From the NCBI RefSeq assembly GCF_000750635.1, contig NZ_CCDM010000003.1:397121-461120 (forward strand): DNA of 64,000 nt, written 5' to 3'. The position numbers and the translations under genes were made by a program. The notes beneath the pieces are model-generated. The model searched no databases. It had not been told where the DNA came from and saw nothing but the letters and a program-made list of their open reading frames with translations. Of the stretch, positions 38,480 to 48,436 are shown piece after piece. The stretch comes from Oceanobacillus jeddahensis (lineage in GTDB: Bacteria > Bacillota > Bacilli > Bacillales > Amphibacillaceae). How positions within the stretch are numbered: position 1 is the stretch's first letter; each line of letters begins with the position of its first letter.

Positions 38480-38795
38480 GATGTTTCCTCCTCGACTTTT
38501 ACAGTTTTCTTCCTTCTTTTATAAGGTAAACTTGGCATTTTTGAATACCTTGGCTTGGACTGCGACTACGATTACTCGCCCCACCGAAGAGCTTTTACTA
38601 TTATTTGCCCTCTTAAAACTGCGGCACTTTCATCGACTAAGAACGGTCACACAGCCCGGGTACCAGGACAACGTGTCCATCGTACTTTATTCCTTGAATT
38701 CTTTAAACTTTCCGTACGTACAATAAAAATCAACCAGAAAGTAATTACATGACCTTCTGGTTGGATGTGAATGATTGTAAAGACTGCTTGCCTTA
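38480..38795. repeat. Repeat-bearing gap in the hemA-hemC interval (hemX slot)
   Basis: A 316-base gap. Bases 38560-38592 hold a repeat B unit (CTGCGACTACGATTACTCGC then CCCACCGAAGAG). The stretch up to 38710 resembles no gene and includes CCCGGGTACCAGG. The hemA terminator is at 38724-38762. B. subtilis carries hemX here. Confidence 0.7.
38724..38762 (-). terminator. Terminator after hemA
   Basis: AACCAGAA pairs with TTCTGGTT around a 15-base loop that can extend the stem by a G-C or G-U step. On the minus strand it is followed by GATTTTTATTG. It lies 33 bases past the hemA stop. Confidence 0.7.
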
Positions 38796-40172
38796 TTATG
38801 CAGTAGTCACACGCTCAACGACTTTAAATGAAGAGCCTTCTTCTTGCTGCGTAATATAGCTAGATGTATCATTCTTTTTCATCTGTTTTGCAAATTCTTC
38901 TGTTACTTCATTTTCAATCCCAAAAATATCAATAAATAATTGCAAAGCCTCATCTGCCTGTTCCGTACCTGCCAATTCCTTCGCCTGCGTGATCGGCTCT
39001 TTCAGCAACTGATTAATAATACTTTTCGTATGCTTACTAAGCACTTTTTTTTCACGATCCGTTAAGCTTGGTATTTTCCGTTCAATACTTTTCATTGTTT
39101 CAGACTGAATAGATAATGCTTTATGTCTAAGCGCAGATATAACCGGAATAACGCCTAAGGTTTTCATCCATTCTTTAAATTGAACAATTTCTTCTTCCAA
39201 GGATAATTCAATTTGTTCTGCCGCTGCTTTTCGAGACTCTAAATGCTCATCTACAATATTCTGCAGGTGATCGATATCAAATAAAGCAACCTGATTTACC
39301 TCAGCAATCTCTGGATCAATATCCCGTGGCACTGCAATGTCTACTAGGAATAATGCTTTATCCTGTCGTTTATTTTGCACTTTCTCAATATCTTCTTTGG
39401 ATAAAACAACTGATTCTGAACCGGTAGAGCTGATTAAAATATCAGCCGTTTCTAATACGGAAGATAATTCATCCATCCCGGCAACCTCAGCTTCAAATTT
39501 ATCTGCCATCATTTTTGCTTTTTCTTGCGTTCGATTAACGACAGTAATTTTTTTCACTCCAGCACCTTGAATATTTTTCGCTGCCAATTCACCCATTTTT
39601 CCAGCGCCTAAAATAACTACATGCTTATCACTTAAATCTCCGAACTTTTCCTTTGCTAATTCAACAGCTGCATAGCTGATAGAGACAGCATGTTCTCCAA
39701 TACCTGTCTCCTTGTGCATCCGTTTCCCGAATGTGATAGCTTGTTTAAACAGCTCATTAAAAATAGTTCCTGTTGTATTTATCAACTGTCCTTTTGAAAA
39801 TGCTTGTTTTAGCTGGCCTAGAATTTGAGTTTCTCCAAGCACCATAGAGTCAAGCCCGGTTGTCACGCGGAATAGATGTTCAATTGCACCGTCATCCTCT
39901 GTAATTTGCAGGTATGTGGAAAAGGTTTCTTTCTCCTCTCCAAACCAATCTGCTAAAAACTGTTTAATATAGTATCTGCCAGTATGAAGCTGGTCAACTA
40001 CTGCATATACTTCCGTCCGATTGCATGTTGAAACAATTACATTTTCAAGAATGCTCTTCTGACTCTTCAATGCAATCATCGCTTCTGACAATTTCTCCTC
40101 ATTAAATGTGAATTTTTCCCTAATTTCTACAGGGGTTGTTTTGTAATTAAACCCAACCTTTAAAATATGCAC
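38796..40172 (-). CDS. hemA: Glutamyl-tRNA reductase
   Basis: Reduces Glu-tRNA to glutamate-1-semialdehyde, the first step of heme synthesis by the C5 route. The 458-residue protein has the catalytic Cys50 in [31 protein letters not shown], the NADPH-binding [16 protein letters not shown], and a C-terminal dimerisation helix bundle. GTG at 40172 follows GGGGGT by 6 bases. Its promoter overlaps a PerR-type box, and a terminator follows, so it is transcribed at least partly alone. Confidence 0.97.
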   Translation of the reverse strand: MHILKVGFNYKTTPVEIREKFTFNEEKLSEAMIALKSQKSILENVIVSTCNRTEVYAVVDQLHTGRYYIKQFLADWFGEEKETFSTYLQITEDDGAIEHLFRVTTGLDSMVLGETQILGQLKQAFSKGQLINTTGTIFNELFKQAITFGKRMHKETGIGEHAVSISYAAVELAKEKFGDLSDKHVVILGAGKMGELAAKNIQGAGVKKITVVNRTQEKAKMMADKFEAEVAGMDELSSVLETADILISSTGSESVVLSKEDIEKVQNKRQDKALFLVDIAVPRDIDPEIAEVNQVALFDIDHLQNIVDEHLESRKAAAEQIELSLEEEIVQFKEWMKTLGVIPVISALRHKALSIQSETMKSIERKIPSLTDREKKVLSKHTKSIINQLLKEPITQAKELAGTEQADEALQLFIDIFGIENEVTEEFAKQMKKNDTSSYITQQEEGSSFKVVERVTTA

Positions 40173-40223
40173 CGTACTACCCCCATTATGATAAATTGAT
40201 TCTTACTTTTTATTATTATTAAC

Positions 40224-40240
40224 TAATAATTATTATAACA
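40224..40240 (-). promoter_or_regulatory. PerR box overlapping the hemA -10 element
   Basis: TAATAATTATTATAA (40224-40238) matches the PerR consensus TTATAATNATTATAA at 13 of 14 defined positions. It covers the hemA -10 TATAAT (40232-40237, minus strand), which has an extended TGT upstream. PerR repression of hemA is established in B. subtilis, so peroxide-responsive control of hemA is likely here. Confidence 0.75.
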
Positions 40241-40615
40241 TGTCATGAAATGCTTTTCGTGCTAAAATGTGAACAGAATCTGAAACAATTTGCACGTATC
40301 ATATAAATATGTATGATAGAATGATTCATTCCAGCTAAAAAAATGCCCGTTGCAACAACTTATACCGACTGTAATGTAACATAACTAACCCTTTATAGCA
40401 AGGAACTCGCTTTTTTACGCCATAGAAAAATATCAGAAAAACAAGCGATATCAAGGACCTTTGATCAAAGTGCCTACATTGGAAACGAAAGTCGATGCCC
40501 ACATATTCTTGTGCTAGTTAAAAGCGAGTGTAGAATACATTTAAATTTAAAAACTTTATCTATTACATAGCAGTTTAAAATTGTGTAAAATAACAAGCAT
40601 GGAAGGAGAATTTTT
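40241..40615. other. Divergent gap between hemA and the LiaF-like gene
   Basis: About 375 bases without a gene. Besides the hemA promoter side, I see no terminator, repeat copy or clear -35/-10 pair. The last 60 bases are AT-rich and presumably hold the promoter of the membrane protein at 40616. Confidence 0.55.
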
Positions 40616-41095
40616 ATGAAAAGAAAGCATTCATTACTAGCTTATCTGTGTATCGGAATCGGCATTTTCCTTTTATTACGAGAGCTCCGGATTCCATTTT
40701 TTGTCGATCTTTATTCATGGCAATCTTTTCTGATTGTGATTGGTCTAGGAGTTATTATTCACAGCTATACAACAAAAGCATATCAAAATTTATTTATAGG
40801 TACATTACTTTTTGGAATTGGTATTCATCTACATGGTATCAAACATTATTCTTTTTGGGTAGATGACTGGTCGGTATATTTTATTATTATAGGTCTTGCT
40901 TTTATAATCCGCTATACCAAAACAAAAAAAGGATTTTTCTTAGGTATTTTCACTGTCCTGTTAGGATTGCTATTTCTTTTTTCAGACCAGCTTTCCATAT
41001 ACACAAGCTGGATCGAACCAATTGTTTCATTTTTAGAACGTTTTTGGCCAATTCTTCTTATTCTGTTAGGTATTATTATGCTCAAACGCAAATAA
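40616..41095 (+). CDS. Membrane protein with LiaF-type transmembrane region
   Basis: A 159-residue protein with four to six hydrophobic helices and almost no soluble part. Recurrent IGLGxIIxxY and the end RFWPILLILLGIIMLKRK resemble the transmembrane region shared by LiaI/LiaF-type envelope-stress proteins and DUF5668. It lacks LiaF's C-terminal domain. GGAAGGAG lies 7 bases before ATG. A strong terminator follows, so it is a single-gene unit. Function is unknown; envelope-stress involvement is a guess from the fold. Confidence 0.72.
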   Translation: MKRKHSLLAYLCIGIGIFLLLRELRIPFFVDLYSWQSFLIVIGLGVIIHSYTTKAYQNLFIGTLLFGIGIHLHGIKHYSFWVDDWSVYFIIIGLAFIIRYTKTKKGFFLGIFTVLLGLLFLFSDQLSIYTSWIEPIVSFLERFWPILLILLGIIMLKRK

Positions 41096-41137
41096 AGGAT
41101 ACGGTTGAAGCTTTTGCTTCTATAACCGTATCCTTTT
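41094..41137 (+). terminator. Terminator after the LiaF-like gene
   Basis: AAAGGATACGGTT pairs with AACCGTATCCTTT, and the interior carries a second hairpin (GAAGC/GCTTC). A T-run ends the structure. It could also serve ysxC in the other direction. Confidence 0.88.
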
Positions 41138-41225
41138 GATTATCTTTTTACATAAAGTAGCATTTCTATTAACAAGTTATCATGCGTAATATATTCTATT
41201 CTTGAAACTTGGATTTCACAGCCAG

Positions 41226-41813
41226 TTAATCTGCGATAAAAGATTTTATTGCTCCCCAGACTGCATCTTTTCCCTCTCCGGTTTCTGCTGAAAAAGGAAT
41301 AAAAATATCATTGGGGTCCATTTCAAGTACTTTCTTGGAACGCTTAATATGCTTGTGTTGTTTTGTTTTTGGAATTTTATCCAGTTTCGTTCCAATTACG
41401 ATTACCGGAAGCTCAAAAAACTTCAAATAATCATACATTTGGATATCATCGTCTGTTGGTTCATGTCGCAAATCAGTAATCAAAATAACAGCTCGAAGCG
41501 GTTCTCTATTTTTAAAATATTGCTCCATCATGCCGCCCCATTTTGCCCGCTCCTTCTTGGATACTTGTGCATACCCGTATCCAGGAACATCGACAAAATA
41601 AAGAGATTCATTAATTAGGTAGAAATTTAATGTTTGTGTTTTTCCGGGTTTAGAAGAAGTTCTTGCTAAGTTTTTCCTGTTAATTAGTTTGTTAATTAAG
41701 GAAGACTTTCCAACATTCGAGCGGCCTGCCAGCGCAAACTCAGGATATTGTTCTTGTGGATATTGATTCTCGCTGACAGCACTGATAACAATTTCTGCTT
41801 GATTAACTTTCAT
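41226..41813 (-). CDS. ysxC: YsxC (EngB) ribosome-biogenesis GTPase
   Basis: Essential GTPase for assembly of the 50S ribosomal subunit. The 195-residue protein shows G1 [11 protein letters not shown], the G2 threonine in [15 protein letters not shown]3 DVPGYGYA and G4 TKLDKI. ATG lies inside the lonA end (11-base overlap) with GGAGGGCG 6 bases upstream. The lonA-ysxC-hemA order is as in B. subtilis. Confidence 0.96.
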   Translation of the reverse strand: MKVNQAEIVISAVSENQYPQEQYPEFALAGRSNVGKSSLINKLINRKNLARTSSKPGKTQTLNFYLINESLYFVDVPGYGYAQVSKKERAKWGGMMEQYFKNREPLRAVILITDLRHEPTDDDIQMYDYLKFFELPVIVIGTKLDKIPKTKQHKHIKRSKKVLEMDPNDIFIPFSAETGEGKDAVWGAIKSFIAD

Positions 41814-44139
41814 CTGGCTCGCCCTCCTTTACTAATGCAATCTCTAATACTTCATCTAAATGGCTCACTGGTATAAACTCAAGGCCTCCCCGGACACTTT
41901 CCGGAATAGTCTCAATATCTTTTTCATTTTCTTCAGGTATAATAATTGTTGTCAGTCCGGCCCGGTGAGCACTCAATGCTTTTTCTTTTAACCCGCCAAT
42001 AGGCAATACTCGGCCACGAAGTGTAATTTCTCCAGTCATCCCTACTTCTCTTTTGATGGCACGACCGGTTAAGGAGGATACAAGTGCGGTTGCAATCGTG
42101 ATCCCGGCTGAAGGGCCGTCTTTTGGCGTTGCACCAGCAGGAACATGAATATGGATATCATATTTCTCATAGAAATCAGTTTCAATATTCAACTGTTTTG
42201 TACGGGATCGTACGTAGCTGAATGCAGCCTGTGCTGATTCCTGCATTACTCCGCCAAGTTTACCGGTAAGCTTTAGATTCCCTTTCCCTGGGTAATGCGT
42301 TACTTCAATCGATAAAATATCTCCACCAGCCGTTGTATAAGCAAGACCCGTAGCAGCACCAATTTGATTTTCCTCTTCAATCATTCCATAGCGATACATT
42401 GGCTTGCCAAGATATTCTTCAACAACGCGTTCGGTAATTACAATACGGTTCTTATTTTCGTCAGAAACCAATTCTTTAGCTGCTTTACGACAAAGCGTTG
42501 CAATTTGTCTTTCCAAAGTACGAACTCCTGCTTCTCTTGTATATGTCCGGATTAATTTCATGATTGCTGACTCACGAATTTGAACTTTACTCTTTGTCAG
42601 TCCATTTTCTTTAATTTGTTTTGGCAACAGATGACGTTTAGCAATATGCAATTTTTCAACTTCTGTATAGCCCGGGATAGAAATTAATTCCATCCGGTCA
42701 AGTAACGGCTCCGGTATGGTATTAACATTATTTGCTGTAGCAATAAATAAAACATTGGATAGATCATAGGTCTCTTCAATATAATGATCACTAAAATTAT
42801 GATTTTGCTCTGGATCTAACACTTCCAGCATCGCTGAAGAGGGATCCCCCCGAAAATCATTTGACATTTTCTCAATTTCGTCCAATAAAAAGACTGGATT
42901 AACCGTTTCTGCACGCCGCATCCCTTGCATGATTCTGCCTGGCATTGCTCCGATATAAGTCCGGCGGTGACCACGGATTTCTGCTTCATCTCGAACACCG
43001 CCCAAAGAAATACGGACAAACTTCCGGTCGATTGCATCAGCGATAGATTTCGCTAACGAGGTCTTCCCTACACCAGGTGGGCCAACTAAACATAAAATCG
43101 GTCCTTTTATCGTGTTCGTAAGCTTTTGAACAGCTAAATATTCTAAAATGCGTTCCTTTACTTTTTCTAATCCATAATGGTCCTCATTTAAGACTTTTTC
43201 TGCTTTTTTCATTTGAATATTATCTTTTGTTTTCGTTTCCCAAGGTAGAGCAATAAGCCATTCGATATAATTCCGGATAACTGAACTTTCTGCTGATGAC
43301 TGCGGTACTTTTTCATAACGACCTAATTCCTTCATGGCGACATTGGTAATTCTTTCGGGCATATCGGATTGTTCAATTTTTGTCCGCAGCTGTTCTAAAT
43401 CACCACTTCTGCCATCACGGTCACCTAACTCCTTTTGTATCACTTTTAATTGCTCTCTTAAATAATACTCTTTTTGGGTCTTCTCCATTGATGTTTTAAT
43501 CTTTTGTCCAATTTTCTTTTCAATCGATAGAATTTTTCTTTCATCAGCAATAATATCTAAGAGTTTATGTATTCTTTCTGTCACATCAAAACATTCTAAT
43601 ATGTCTTGCTTATCATTTAACTTTAAAGAGAGATGTGACGTAATCATATCTGCTAAACGTCCTGGATTATCAATATCTCCAACGGTTTCAAATGTCTCTT
43701 CTGTTAATTTCCGGGAAACTTTTATGTATTGTTGGAATTGTTCGAGTAATGTACGCATTAACGCTTCTATCTCATATGCATCTCCAATAATCTCTTCTTT
43801 TTCTTCTACCTCAACAGTAAAATGTTCTTCTTCTTCTAAATATCGAATGACCTCTGCCCGATAAAAACCTTCAACCAGTACCCTTTGTGTTTCATTTGGC
43901 AACTTTGTAATCTGTTTAATTTTTGCAACGGTTCCTATGCTATATATGTCAGAAGAACTTGGGTCATCTGAATTCATTTTCTTTTGTGAAGCTAAAAATA
44001 TGTATTGATCAGCTAACATAGCTTGTTCCAAAGAAGCAATAGATTTTTCTCTGCCAACGTCAAGGTGTAAAACCATCGATGGAAATACGATTAGTCCTCG
44101 TAAAGGCAACAGCGGCATCTTTAAATTGTTTGCTGTCAT
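41803..44139 (-). CDS. lonA: LonA ATP-dependent protease
   Basis: Degrades damaged and specific regulatory proteins. The 778-residue protein has the N-terminal substrate domain ([15 protein letters not shown] type start), a coiled region, AAA+ module with [11 protein letters not shown] (about residue 355) and [10 protein letters not shown], and the protease domain with catalytic Ser in [14 protein letters not shown] and Lys in [13 protein letters not shown]. The frame is open to 44208, but ATG at 44139 follows AAGGGGTG. LonB, usually upstream in Bacillus, is absent. Confidence 0.97.
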   Translation of the reverse strand: MTANNLKMPLLPLRGLIVFPSMVLHLDVGREKSIASLEQAMLADQYIFLASQKKMNSDDPSSSDIYSIGTVAKIKQITKLPNETQRVLVEGFYRAEVIRYLEEEEHFTVEVEEKEEIIGDAYEIEALMRTLLEQFQQYIKVSRKLTEETFETVGDIDNPGRLADMITSHLSLKLNDKQDILECFDVTERIHKLLDIIADERKILSIEKKIGQKIKTSMEKTQKEYYLREQLKVIQKELGDRDGRSGDLEQLRTKIEQSDMPERITNVAMKELGRYEKVPQSSAESSVIRNYIEWLIALPWETKTKDNIQMKKAEKVLNEDHYGLEKVKERILEYLAVQKLTNTIKGPILCLVGPPGVGKTSLAKSIADAIDRKFVRISLGGVRDEAEIRGHRRTYIGAMPGRIMQGMRRAETVNPVFLLDEIEKMSNDFRGDPSSAMLEVLDPEQNHNFSDHYIEETYDLSNVLFIATANNVNTIPEPLLDRMELISIPGYTEVEKLHIAKRHLLPKQIKENGLTKSKVQIRESAIMKLIRTYTREAGVRTLERQIATLCRKAAKELVSDENKNRIVITERVVEEYLGKPMYRYGMIEEENQIGAATGLAYTTAGGDILSIEVTHYPGKGNLKLTGKLGGVMQESAQAAFSYVRSRTKQLNIETDFYEKYDIHIHVPAGATPKDGPSAGITIATALVSSLTGRAIKREVGMTGEITLRGRVLPIGGLKEKALSAHRAGLTTIIIPEENEKDIETIPESVRGGLEFIPVSHLDEVLEIALVKEGEPDES

Positions 44140-44363
44140 ACATTCACCCCTTATTTTATTTTTTATTTTTTCTTTACATGGCTCTTTCTCAGTGTAAAAA
44201 AAATTCATCTAAATGTAAACACCAATATACTTTCTTATAGTATAAACAGTTATGTAAGTATCTATGATTATTACACTAATTTTATAATAACTCAACTTTC
44301 ACATCTAAGAATAAACATATATATATCTTGCTATTTCCAGATGAACGTGCTCTTCATTATTGT

Positions 44364-44593
44364 GCTTTTTTGAACGAATGATAGTGTATAGCTCCCGCTC
44401 CGGTCAACCACTCCGCTTAGATAGATTCTACAGCGAATGAAAGAGATAACATTCTGTTGGGGTGGACGAAATAGTATATCTATCGCTTGATGACACGATC
44501 ATTCCATTATTGTAAAAGGTTGGTTTAGCAGTTCGAAATCAAAACAGCATGGATAGTTAACATGAGGAATAGCTTTCTTGCACAGAAAGAAAT
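44364..44593 (-). repeat. Dispersed repeat C, reverse copy
   Basis: Reverse complement of the 16239-16569 repeat over about 230 bases, with roughly one change per six to eight bases. The copy lacks the internal part of the palindromic element. The break falls at the heptamer AGCGGAG, present twice in the forward copy, so it looks like deletion between short direct repeats. Confidence 0.8.
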
Positions 44594-44697
44594 TATTGCT
44601 GATCATTTTACTATGCACAACAAAAAATCTCTTCTGTCTGATCTACCTTTTATTTGTTCAACTATTCCACGAATAGAACACCTTACTAGCGGAGGCG

Positions 44698-44895
44698 GAC
44701 CGTTTTGACTCCTGAGGGATCAGCATCATCTGAAGATCTACTTTTACCAAGTGCTCTTCTTGGCAAAAGTTAGCTGAAGAGCGTGCCCCTAGGCAGACTA
44801 TAGTTGCAACGTCCTGGGACTGAGGCTGAGGCTGCGATTACTCGCTCCATCGAAAACATTTGTACGTCGGAAAGCAAAACGGTCCGCCGCAGCGG
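44698..44895. repeat. Palindromic element E with an inserted repeat B unit
   Basis: Outer arms GGCGGACCGTTTTG and CAAAACGGTCCGCC pair perfectly over 14 bases; an inner hairpin CTTTTACCAAG/CTTGGCAAAAG follows conserved ATCTGAAGATCTAC and TTAGCTGAAG. The right half is interrupted by about 70 bases containing the repeat B unit CTGCGATTACTCGCTCCATC (44832-44851). The related element at 16411-16536 has different but also complementary arms. Confidence 0.75.
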
Positions 44896-45075
44896 TGCTT
44901 TACACTTCACCTGCTATTTTGATCAACTCCTGTTTCTATAGAAATGAAGTTACTTTTTAATGCACAAAAGTTGAGATAATAAGAAAAGTTTTTCTTATCT
45001 TTTTGTATAAATAATGGTTGATGTTCCAGGCATACCTTAAAACATCTAAAATATGTATTCTGTAAGTAGAAAGAT

Positions 45076-45111
45076 GAAGAATGCAGATTCTGTTCAGAAT
45101 CTGCATTCTTC
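45076..45111 (-). terminator. Terminator after clpX
   Basis: GAAGAATGCAGATTCTG pairs with AGAATCTGCATTCTTC around a 4-base loop, a 15-bp stem located 14 bases past the clpX stop. The T-tract on the minus strand is mixed (TTCATCTTTCTAC), yet the position and stability are convincing. Confidence 0.75.
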
Positions 45112-45125
45112 ATTCATTATTATAG

Positions 45126-46403
45126 TTATGCACTTTCTTTTGGTAATTTCTCATTTCCTTGTTGAACGGTACCATCCTGGAAAACTAATTTTGGACTTCC
45201 ATTTTCCTGGATAACTGTATCTTTTGTAATGATGCATTTTTCTACGTCTTCTCTAGAAGGAAGGTCAAACATAACATCTACAATGATTCCTTCTATGATA
45301 GAACGAAGTCCACGTGCACCTGTCTTCCGTTCAATAGCTTTCTTAGCAATTTCGATAAGCGCATCCTGTTCAAAATCAAGCTCTACATTATCGATTTCAA
45401 ACAGCTTTTGATACTGTTTAACGAGAGCATTCTTCGGTTTCGTCAGAATTTCAATCAGTGCGTCTTCATCCAGTGGAGTAAGACTGCCGATTACCGGAAT
45501 ACGTCCGATAAATTCCGGGATAAGCCCATAGCGCAATAAATCTTCCGGAAGAACCTTAGATAACAGCTGTGCTGTATCCATTTCTTCTTGTTCTTCATTG
45601 GCGCCAAAACCGATAACCTTTTTACCGATACGGCGTTTAACCACTTGATCAATTCCATCGAATGCACCGCCGACGATAAAGAGAATATTGGTTGTATCGA
45701 TTTGAATAAATTCTTGATGTGGATGTTTTCTGCCACCTTGAGGCGGAACGCTTGCTACGGTACCTTCAAGAATTTTTAAAAGCGCCTGCTGAACACCTTC
45801 TCCAGATACATCTCTTGTAATAGAAGGATTCTCAGATTTTCTGGCTACTTTATCAATTTCATCAATATAGATAATTCCTTTTTCTGCCTTTTCTACATCA
45901 TAGTCTGCAGATTGGATCAATTTAAGAAGAATATTCTCAACATCTTCTCCTACATAACCGGCTTCTGTTAATGATGTTGCATCTGCCATTGCAAATGGTA
46001 CATTAATAATTCTTGCTAATGTTTGAGCTAAAAGTGTTTTACCACTACCAGTCGGCCCAATCATTGCAATATTACTTTTAGAAATTTCTACATCACCATT
46101 GTGCATGCCGGAATTAACACGTTTGTAGTGGTTATATACTGCTACGGAAAGATTTTTTTTCGCTTTATCCTGTCCGATAACATAATCATCAAGAATATCA
46201 CAGATTTCTTTTGGTTTTGGAATTTCATTCATTTCCATACCTTCTTCTGTGCCAAGCTCCTCTTCAACAATTTCAGTACATAATTCAATACATTCATCAC
46301 ATATATATACGCCAGGGCCAGCTACCAGCTTACGGACCTGTTCTTGACTTTTGCCACAAAAAGAACATTTTAATTGTCCTTTTTCTTCATTAAATTTAAA
46401 CAT
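45126..46403 (-). CDS. clpX: ClpX, ATPase subunit of ClpXP protease
   Basis: Unfolds proteins and feeds them to ClpP. The 425-residue protein has the N-terminal zinc-binding domain with Cys13, Cys16, Cys35 and Cys38 (KCSFCGK, YICDEC), Walker [13 protein letters not shown] (about residue 118), Walker [14 protein letters not shown], and the IGF loop [13 protein letters not shown] for ClpP docking. It follows tig, as in B. subtilis. Its ATG overlaps the frame of a small upstream gene that repeats the zinc-binding domain. Confidence 0.97.
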   Translation of the reverse strand: MFKFNEEKGQLKCSFCGKSQEQVRKLVAGPGVYICDECIELCTEIVEEELGTEEGMEMNEIPKPKEICDILDDYVIGQDKAKKNLSVAVYNHYKRVNSGMHNGDVEISKSNIAMIGPTGSGKTLLAQTLARIINVPFAMADATSLTEAGYVGEDVENILLKLIQSADYDVEKAEKGIIYIDEIDKVARKSENPSITRDVSGEGVQQALLKILEGTVASVPPQGGRKHPHQEFIQIDTTNILFIVGGAFDGIDQVVKRRIGKKVIGFGANEEQEEMDTAQLLSKVLPEDLLRYGLIPEFIGRIPVIGSLTPLDEDALIEILTKPKNALVKQYQKLFEIDNVELDFEQDALIEIAKKAIERKTGARGLRSIIEGIIVDVMFDLPSREDVEKCIITKDTVIQENGSPKLVFQDGTVQQGNEKLPKESA

Positions 46404-46438
46404 TACTTTTCGCCGCCTTCCTCAACAATCTCTATGAC

Positions 46439-46564
46439 TTATTCTGCACATTCATTACATATATAAACACCCAAGCCTGCTGCTAACTTCCGAACTTCCT
46501 CTTCCTTACCACAAAAAGAGCATTGGAATAAGCTATTCTCATCATCTAACTTATACGATCCCAT
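46439..46564 (-). CDS. 41-residue stand-alone ClpX-type zinc-binding domain
   Basis: The short frame encodes [18 protein letters not shown], then [18 protein letters not shown] and NECAE. It parallels the first 40 residues of ClpX with all four zinc cysteines (15, 18, 36, 39) kept; about 21 of 30 core residues are identical, with one residue deleted. A TAA then occurs where ClpX has Leu. Beyond it, in frame, homology continues ([11 protein letters not shown]) to a TAA that overlaps the clpX ATG (TAATG at 46405-46401). The ribosome site is weak. It could be a decaying duplicate or a microprotein binding the same adaptors as ClpX. Confidence 0.6.
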   Translation of the reverse strand: MGSYKLDDENSLFQCSFCGKEEEVRKLAAGLGVYICNECAE

Positions 46565-46611
46565 CAACACTTTCTTGGATTGTTACAGATTAGCAGTCAA
46601 CTTTATAATTC

Positions 46612-46620
46612 ATCATATCA
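46612..46620 (-). promoter_or_regulatory. Extended -10 promoter candidate for the zinc-domain gene and clpX
   Basis: TGATATGAT gives an extended -10 (TGN plus TATGAT) about 50 bases upstream of the small gene. The -35 seventeen bases earlier (TTTGTA) is poor. No CtsR-type direct repeat was noticed. Confidence 0.35.
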
Positions 46621-46847
46621 GATACATATAGAAATACAAAACAATATACTTTTAATATTTGCTATAGCTATTTGAATGATAAGTCTGTCATTCAAGTATG
46701 CATTAATTCTTTTAAATGTCAACTAATTGCCATTCTATCTGTATGGTATATTTTACTTCTTTTGAGTCTAATAAAATATAATGCAGCGTTAGAAAATTAG
46801 ATGTCTTAACCTTTGGGAGCTCTCTTACCCGATTTCTGCATGCAGAA

Positions 46848-46913
46848 CGAATACCATGTTTATTAAAAATGCCCATGCCACTGGCGGACATCGAAACTAA
46901 ACATCTTTATTCG
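46848..46913. repeat. Imperfect inverted repeat between tig and clpX
   Basis: CGAATACCATGTTTA and TAAACATCTTTATTCG are near complements 35 bases apart, enclosing GCC/GGC pairs. It lies in a 468-base gap otherwise without a gene. A perfect 14-base palindrome TTCTGCATGCAGAA is at 46834-46847. Function is unknown. Confidence 0.5.
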
Positions 46914-46967
46914 TACTTAAATCGCAAAAAACGCTATTTTTCGACGCTGTCCCTAATTAACAGGAAA

Positions 46968-46997
46968 GACAAGGCACGTATTTTAGCGCACCTTGTC
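46968..46997 (-). terminator. Terminator after tig
   Basis: GACAAGGTGCG and CGTGCCTTGTC pair (one G-U pair) on the minus strand around an 8-base loop, followed by TTTCCTG. It lies 36 bases past the tig stop. Confidence 0.7.
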
Positions 46998-47032
46998 TTA
47001 TTTATCCTCTTTTTTATTTGTTTAACTATGAT

Positions 47033-48319
47033 TTATTTTGTTTTGCTGTTTTCTGCTAAGAAGTCAATTGCAGCACGCATTTTCAAATCATTTTCTAAGG
47101 TTTCTGTTGAACCGCCAAGCATTTGAACAAGCTGCTCTTTTTCAACACCGTACATAGAACCCATTTTTTCAAGTTCTGCATCGATATCTTCTTGAGTAGC
47201 TTCAAGATTTTCTTCTTCGGCAATCGCTTCTAAAGTAAGATTTGTTTTGACGCGTTTTTCAGCATCCTCACGCATTTGTTCTTTTAGAGCATCCTCGTCT
47301 TGTCCGGAGAATTGGCTGTACATTTCTAAAGTCATCCCTTGCATTTGAAGCTGTTGTTCAAACTCACGGACCATTTGATTCACTTCTGAATCGACCATAG
47401 CTTCAGGAATCTCAACTTCGATATTGTCTGATGCTTGTTGAAGTAATTCTTCACGTTTTTCATTTTCAGCTTGCTGCTTCTGGTTTGTTTCGAGTTCTTC
47501 ACGTTTTTTTGCTTTTAATTCATCCAGTGTTTCTACATCTTCATCTACATCTTTAGCAAATTCATCATCAAGTTCTGGTAATTCTTTTGCTTTTACTTCA
47601 TGAATTTTCACTTTAAAAACAGCTTCTTGACCAGCTAAGTCTTCTGCATGATATTCTTCAGGGAAAGTTATTTCAATTTCTGTTTCATCTCCAGCTTTTT
47701 TGCCGATTAATTGCTCTTCAAAACCTGGGATGAATTGGCCTGAACCAATTTCTAATGAATGGTTTTCACCTTGTCCACCTTCAAAAGCAACGCCGTCTTT
47801 GAATCCTTCAAAATCGATTACTGCTGTATCGCCGTCTTCAATTTCGCTATCTTCTTTTACAACTAGTTCTGCATGACGCTCACGAAGATTTTCAAGTTCT
47901 TGTTCAACATCTTCATCAGTTACTTCTACAGATTTTTCTTCTACTTCTAATCCTTTATATTCACCAAGTTTTACTTCTGGTTTCACTTCTACTTCAGCAG
48001 TGAAAACAAGCGGTTGTCCTTTTTCAATTTGGTCAATATCAATAGAAGGCTGTGCAATTGGGAAAATCTCAGCTTCATCAACTGCTTTAGAATAAGCATC
48101 TGGAAGCACAATATCTACTGCATCTTGATATAGAGATTCTACACCAAAGCGTTTTTCAAAAATACTGCGGGGAATTTTCCCTTTACGAAATCCAGGAATT
48201 TGGACGTCTTTTGATACTTTTTTAAACGCTTGATCTAACGCTTGGTCAAATTCTTCAACAGATACTTCAAACGTTAATACACCTTTATTACCTTCTTGTT
48301 TTTCCCATTTAGTTGTCAT
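47033..48319 (-). CDS. tig: Trigger factor
   Basis: Ribosome-bound chaperone with peptidyl-prolyl isomerase activity that receives nascent chains. The 428-residue protein has the ribosome-docking signature [17 protein letters not shown] (residues 43-59), an FKBP domain (about 155-240) and helical C-terminal arms. ATG at 48319 follows GGAGGG by 7 bases; the frame runs 30 bases further without a signal. A strong promoter lies upstream. Confidence 0.97.
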   Translation of the reverse strand: MTTKWEKQEGNKGVLTFEVSVEEFDQALDQAFKKVSKDVQIPGFRKGKIPRSIFEKRFGVESLYQDAVDIVLPDAYSKAVDEAEIFPIAQPSIDIDQIEKGQPLVFTAEVEVKPEVKLGEYKGLEVEEKSVEVTDEDVEQELENLRERHAELVVKEDSEIEDGDTAVIDFEGFKDGVAFEGGQGENHSLEIGSGQFIPGFEEQLIGKKAGDETEIEITFPEEYHAEDLAGQEAVFKVKIHEVKAKELPELDDEFAKDVDEDVETLDELKAKKREELETNQKQQAENEKREELLQQASDNIEVEIPEAMVDSEVNQMVREFEQQLQMQGMTLEMYSQFSGQDEDALKEQMREDAEKRVKTNLTLEAIAEEENLEATQEDIDAELEKMGSMYGVEKEQLVQMLGGSTETLENDLKMRAAIDFLAENSKTK

Positions 48320-48400
48320 TATAATTCCCTCCAAAATCAAATCTATCATTCATTTCATTATTCATTTGATTAATTAATTTTCCTAATTTACAACCACCTC

Positions 48401-48428
48401 ATTATAACACATATCTTTCGTGTTTCAA
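48401..48428 (-). promoter_or_regulatory. Sigma-A promoter of tig
   Basis: TTGAAA (48423-48428) and TATAAT (48401-48406) are 16 bases apart, with an extended TGT before the -10. This is among the best matches in the window, fitting a highly expressed chaperone. Confidence 0.8.
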
Positions 48429-48436
48429 GCATTTTA

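Larger units (their letters stand above)
44140..45075. repeat. Repeat-filled gap in the lonB slot
   Basis: Nearly 1 kb without a gene between lonA and clpX. It contains the reverse copy of repeat C (44364-44593), the palindromic element at 44698-44895, and AT-rich flanks. The open frame at 44907-45113 ends inside the clpX terminator and has no family resemblance. Confidence 0.75.

Noticed and set aside
44907..45113. 68-codon frame downstream of clpX
   Set aside because: It runs into the clpX terminator hairpin and has no ribosome site or recognisable sequence.
46869..47126. 85-codon frame overlapping the 3' end of tig
   Set aside because: Antisense to tig and its terminator, with no start signal.
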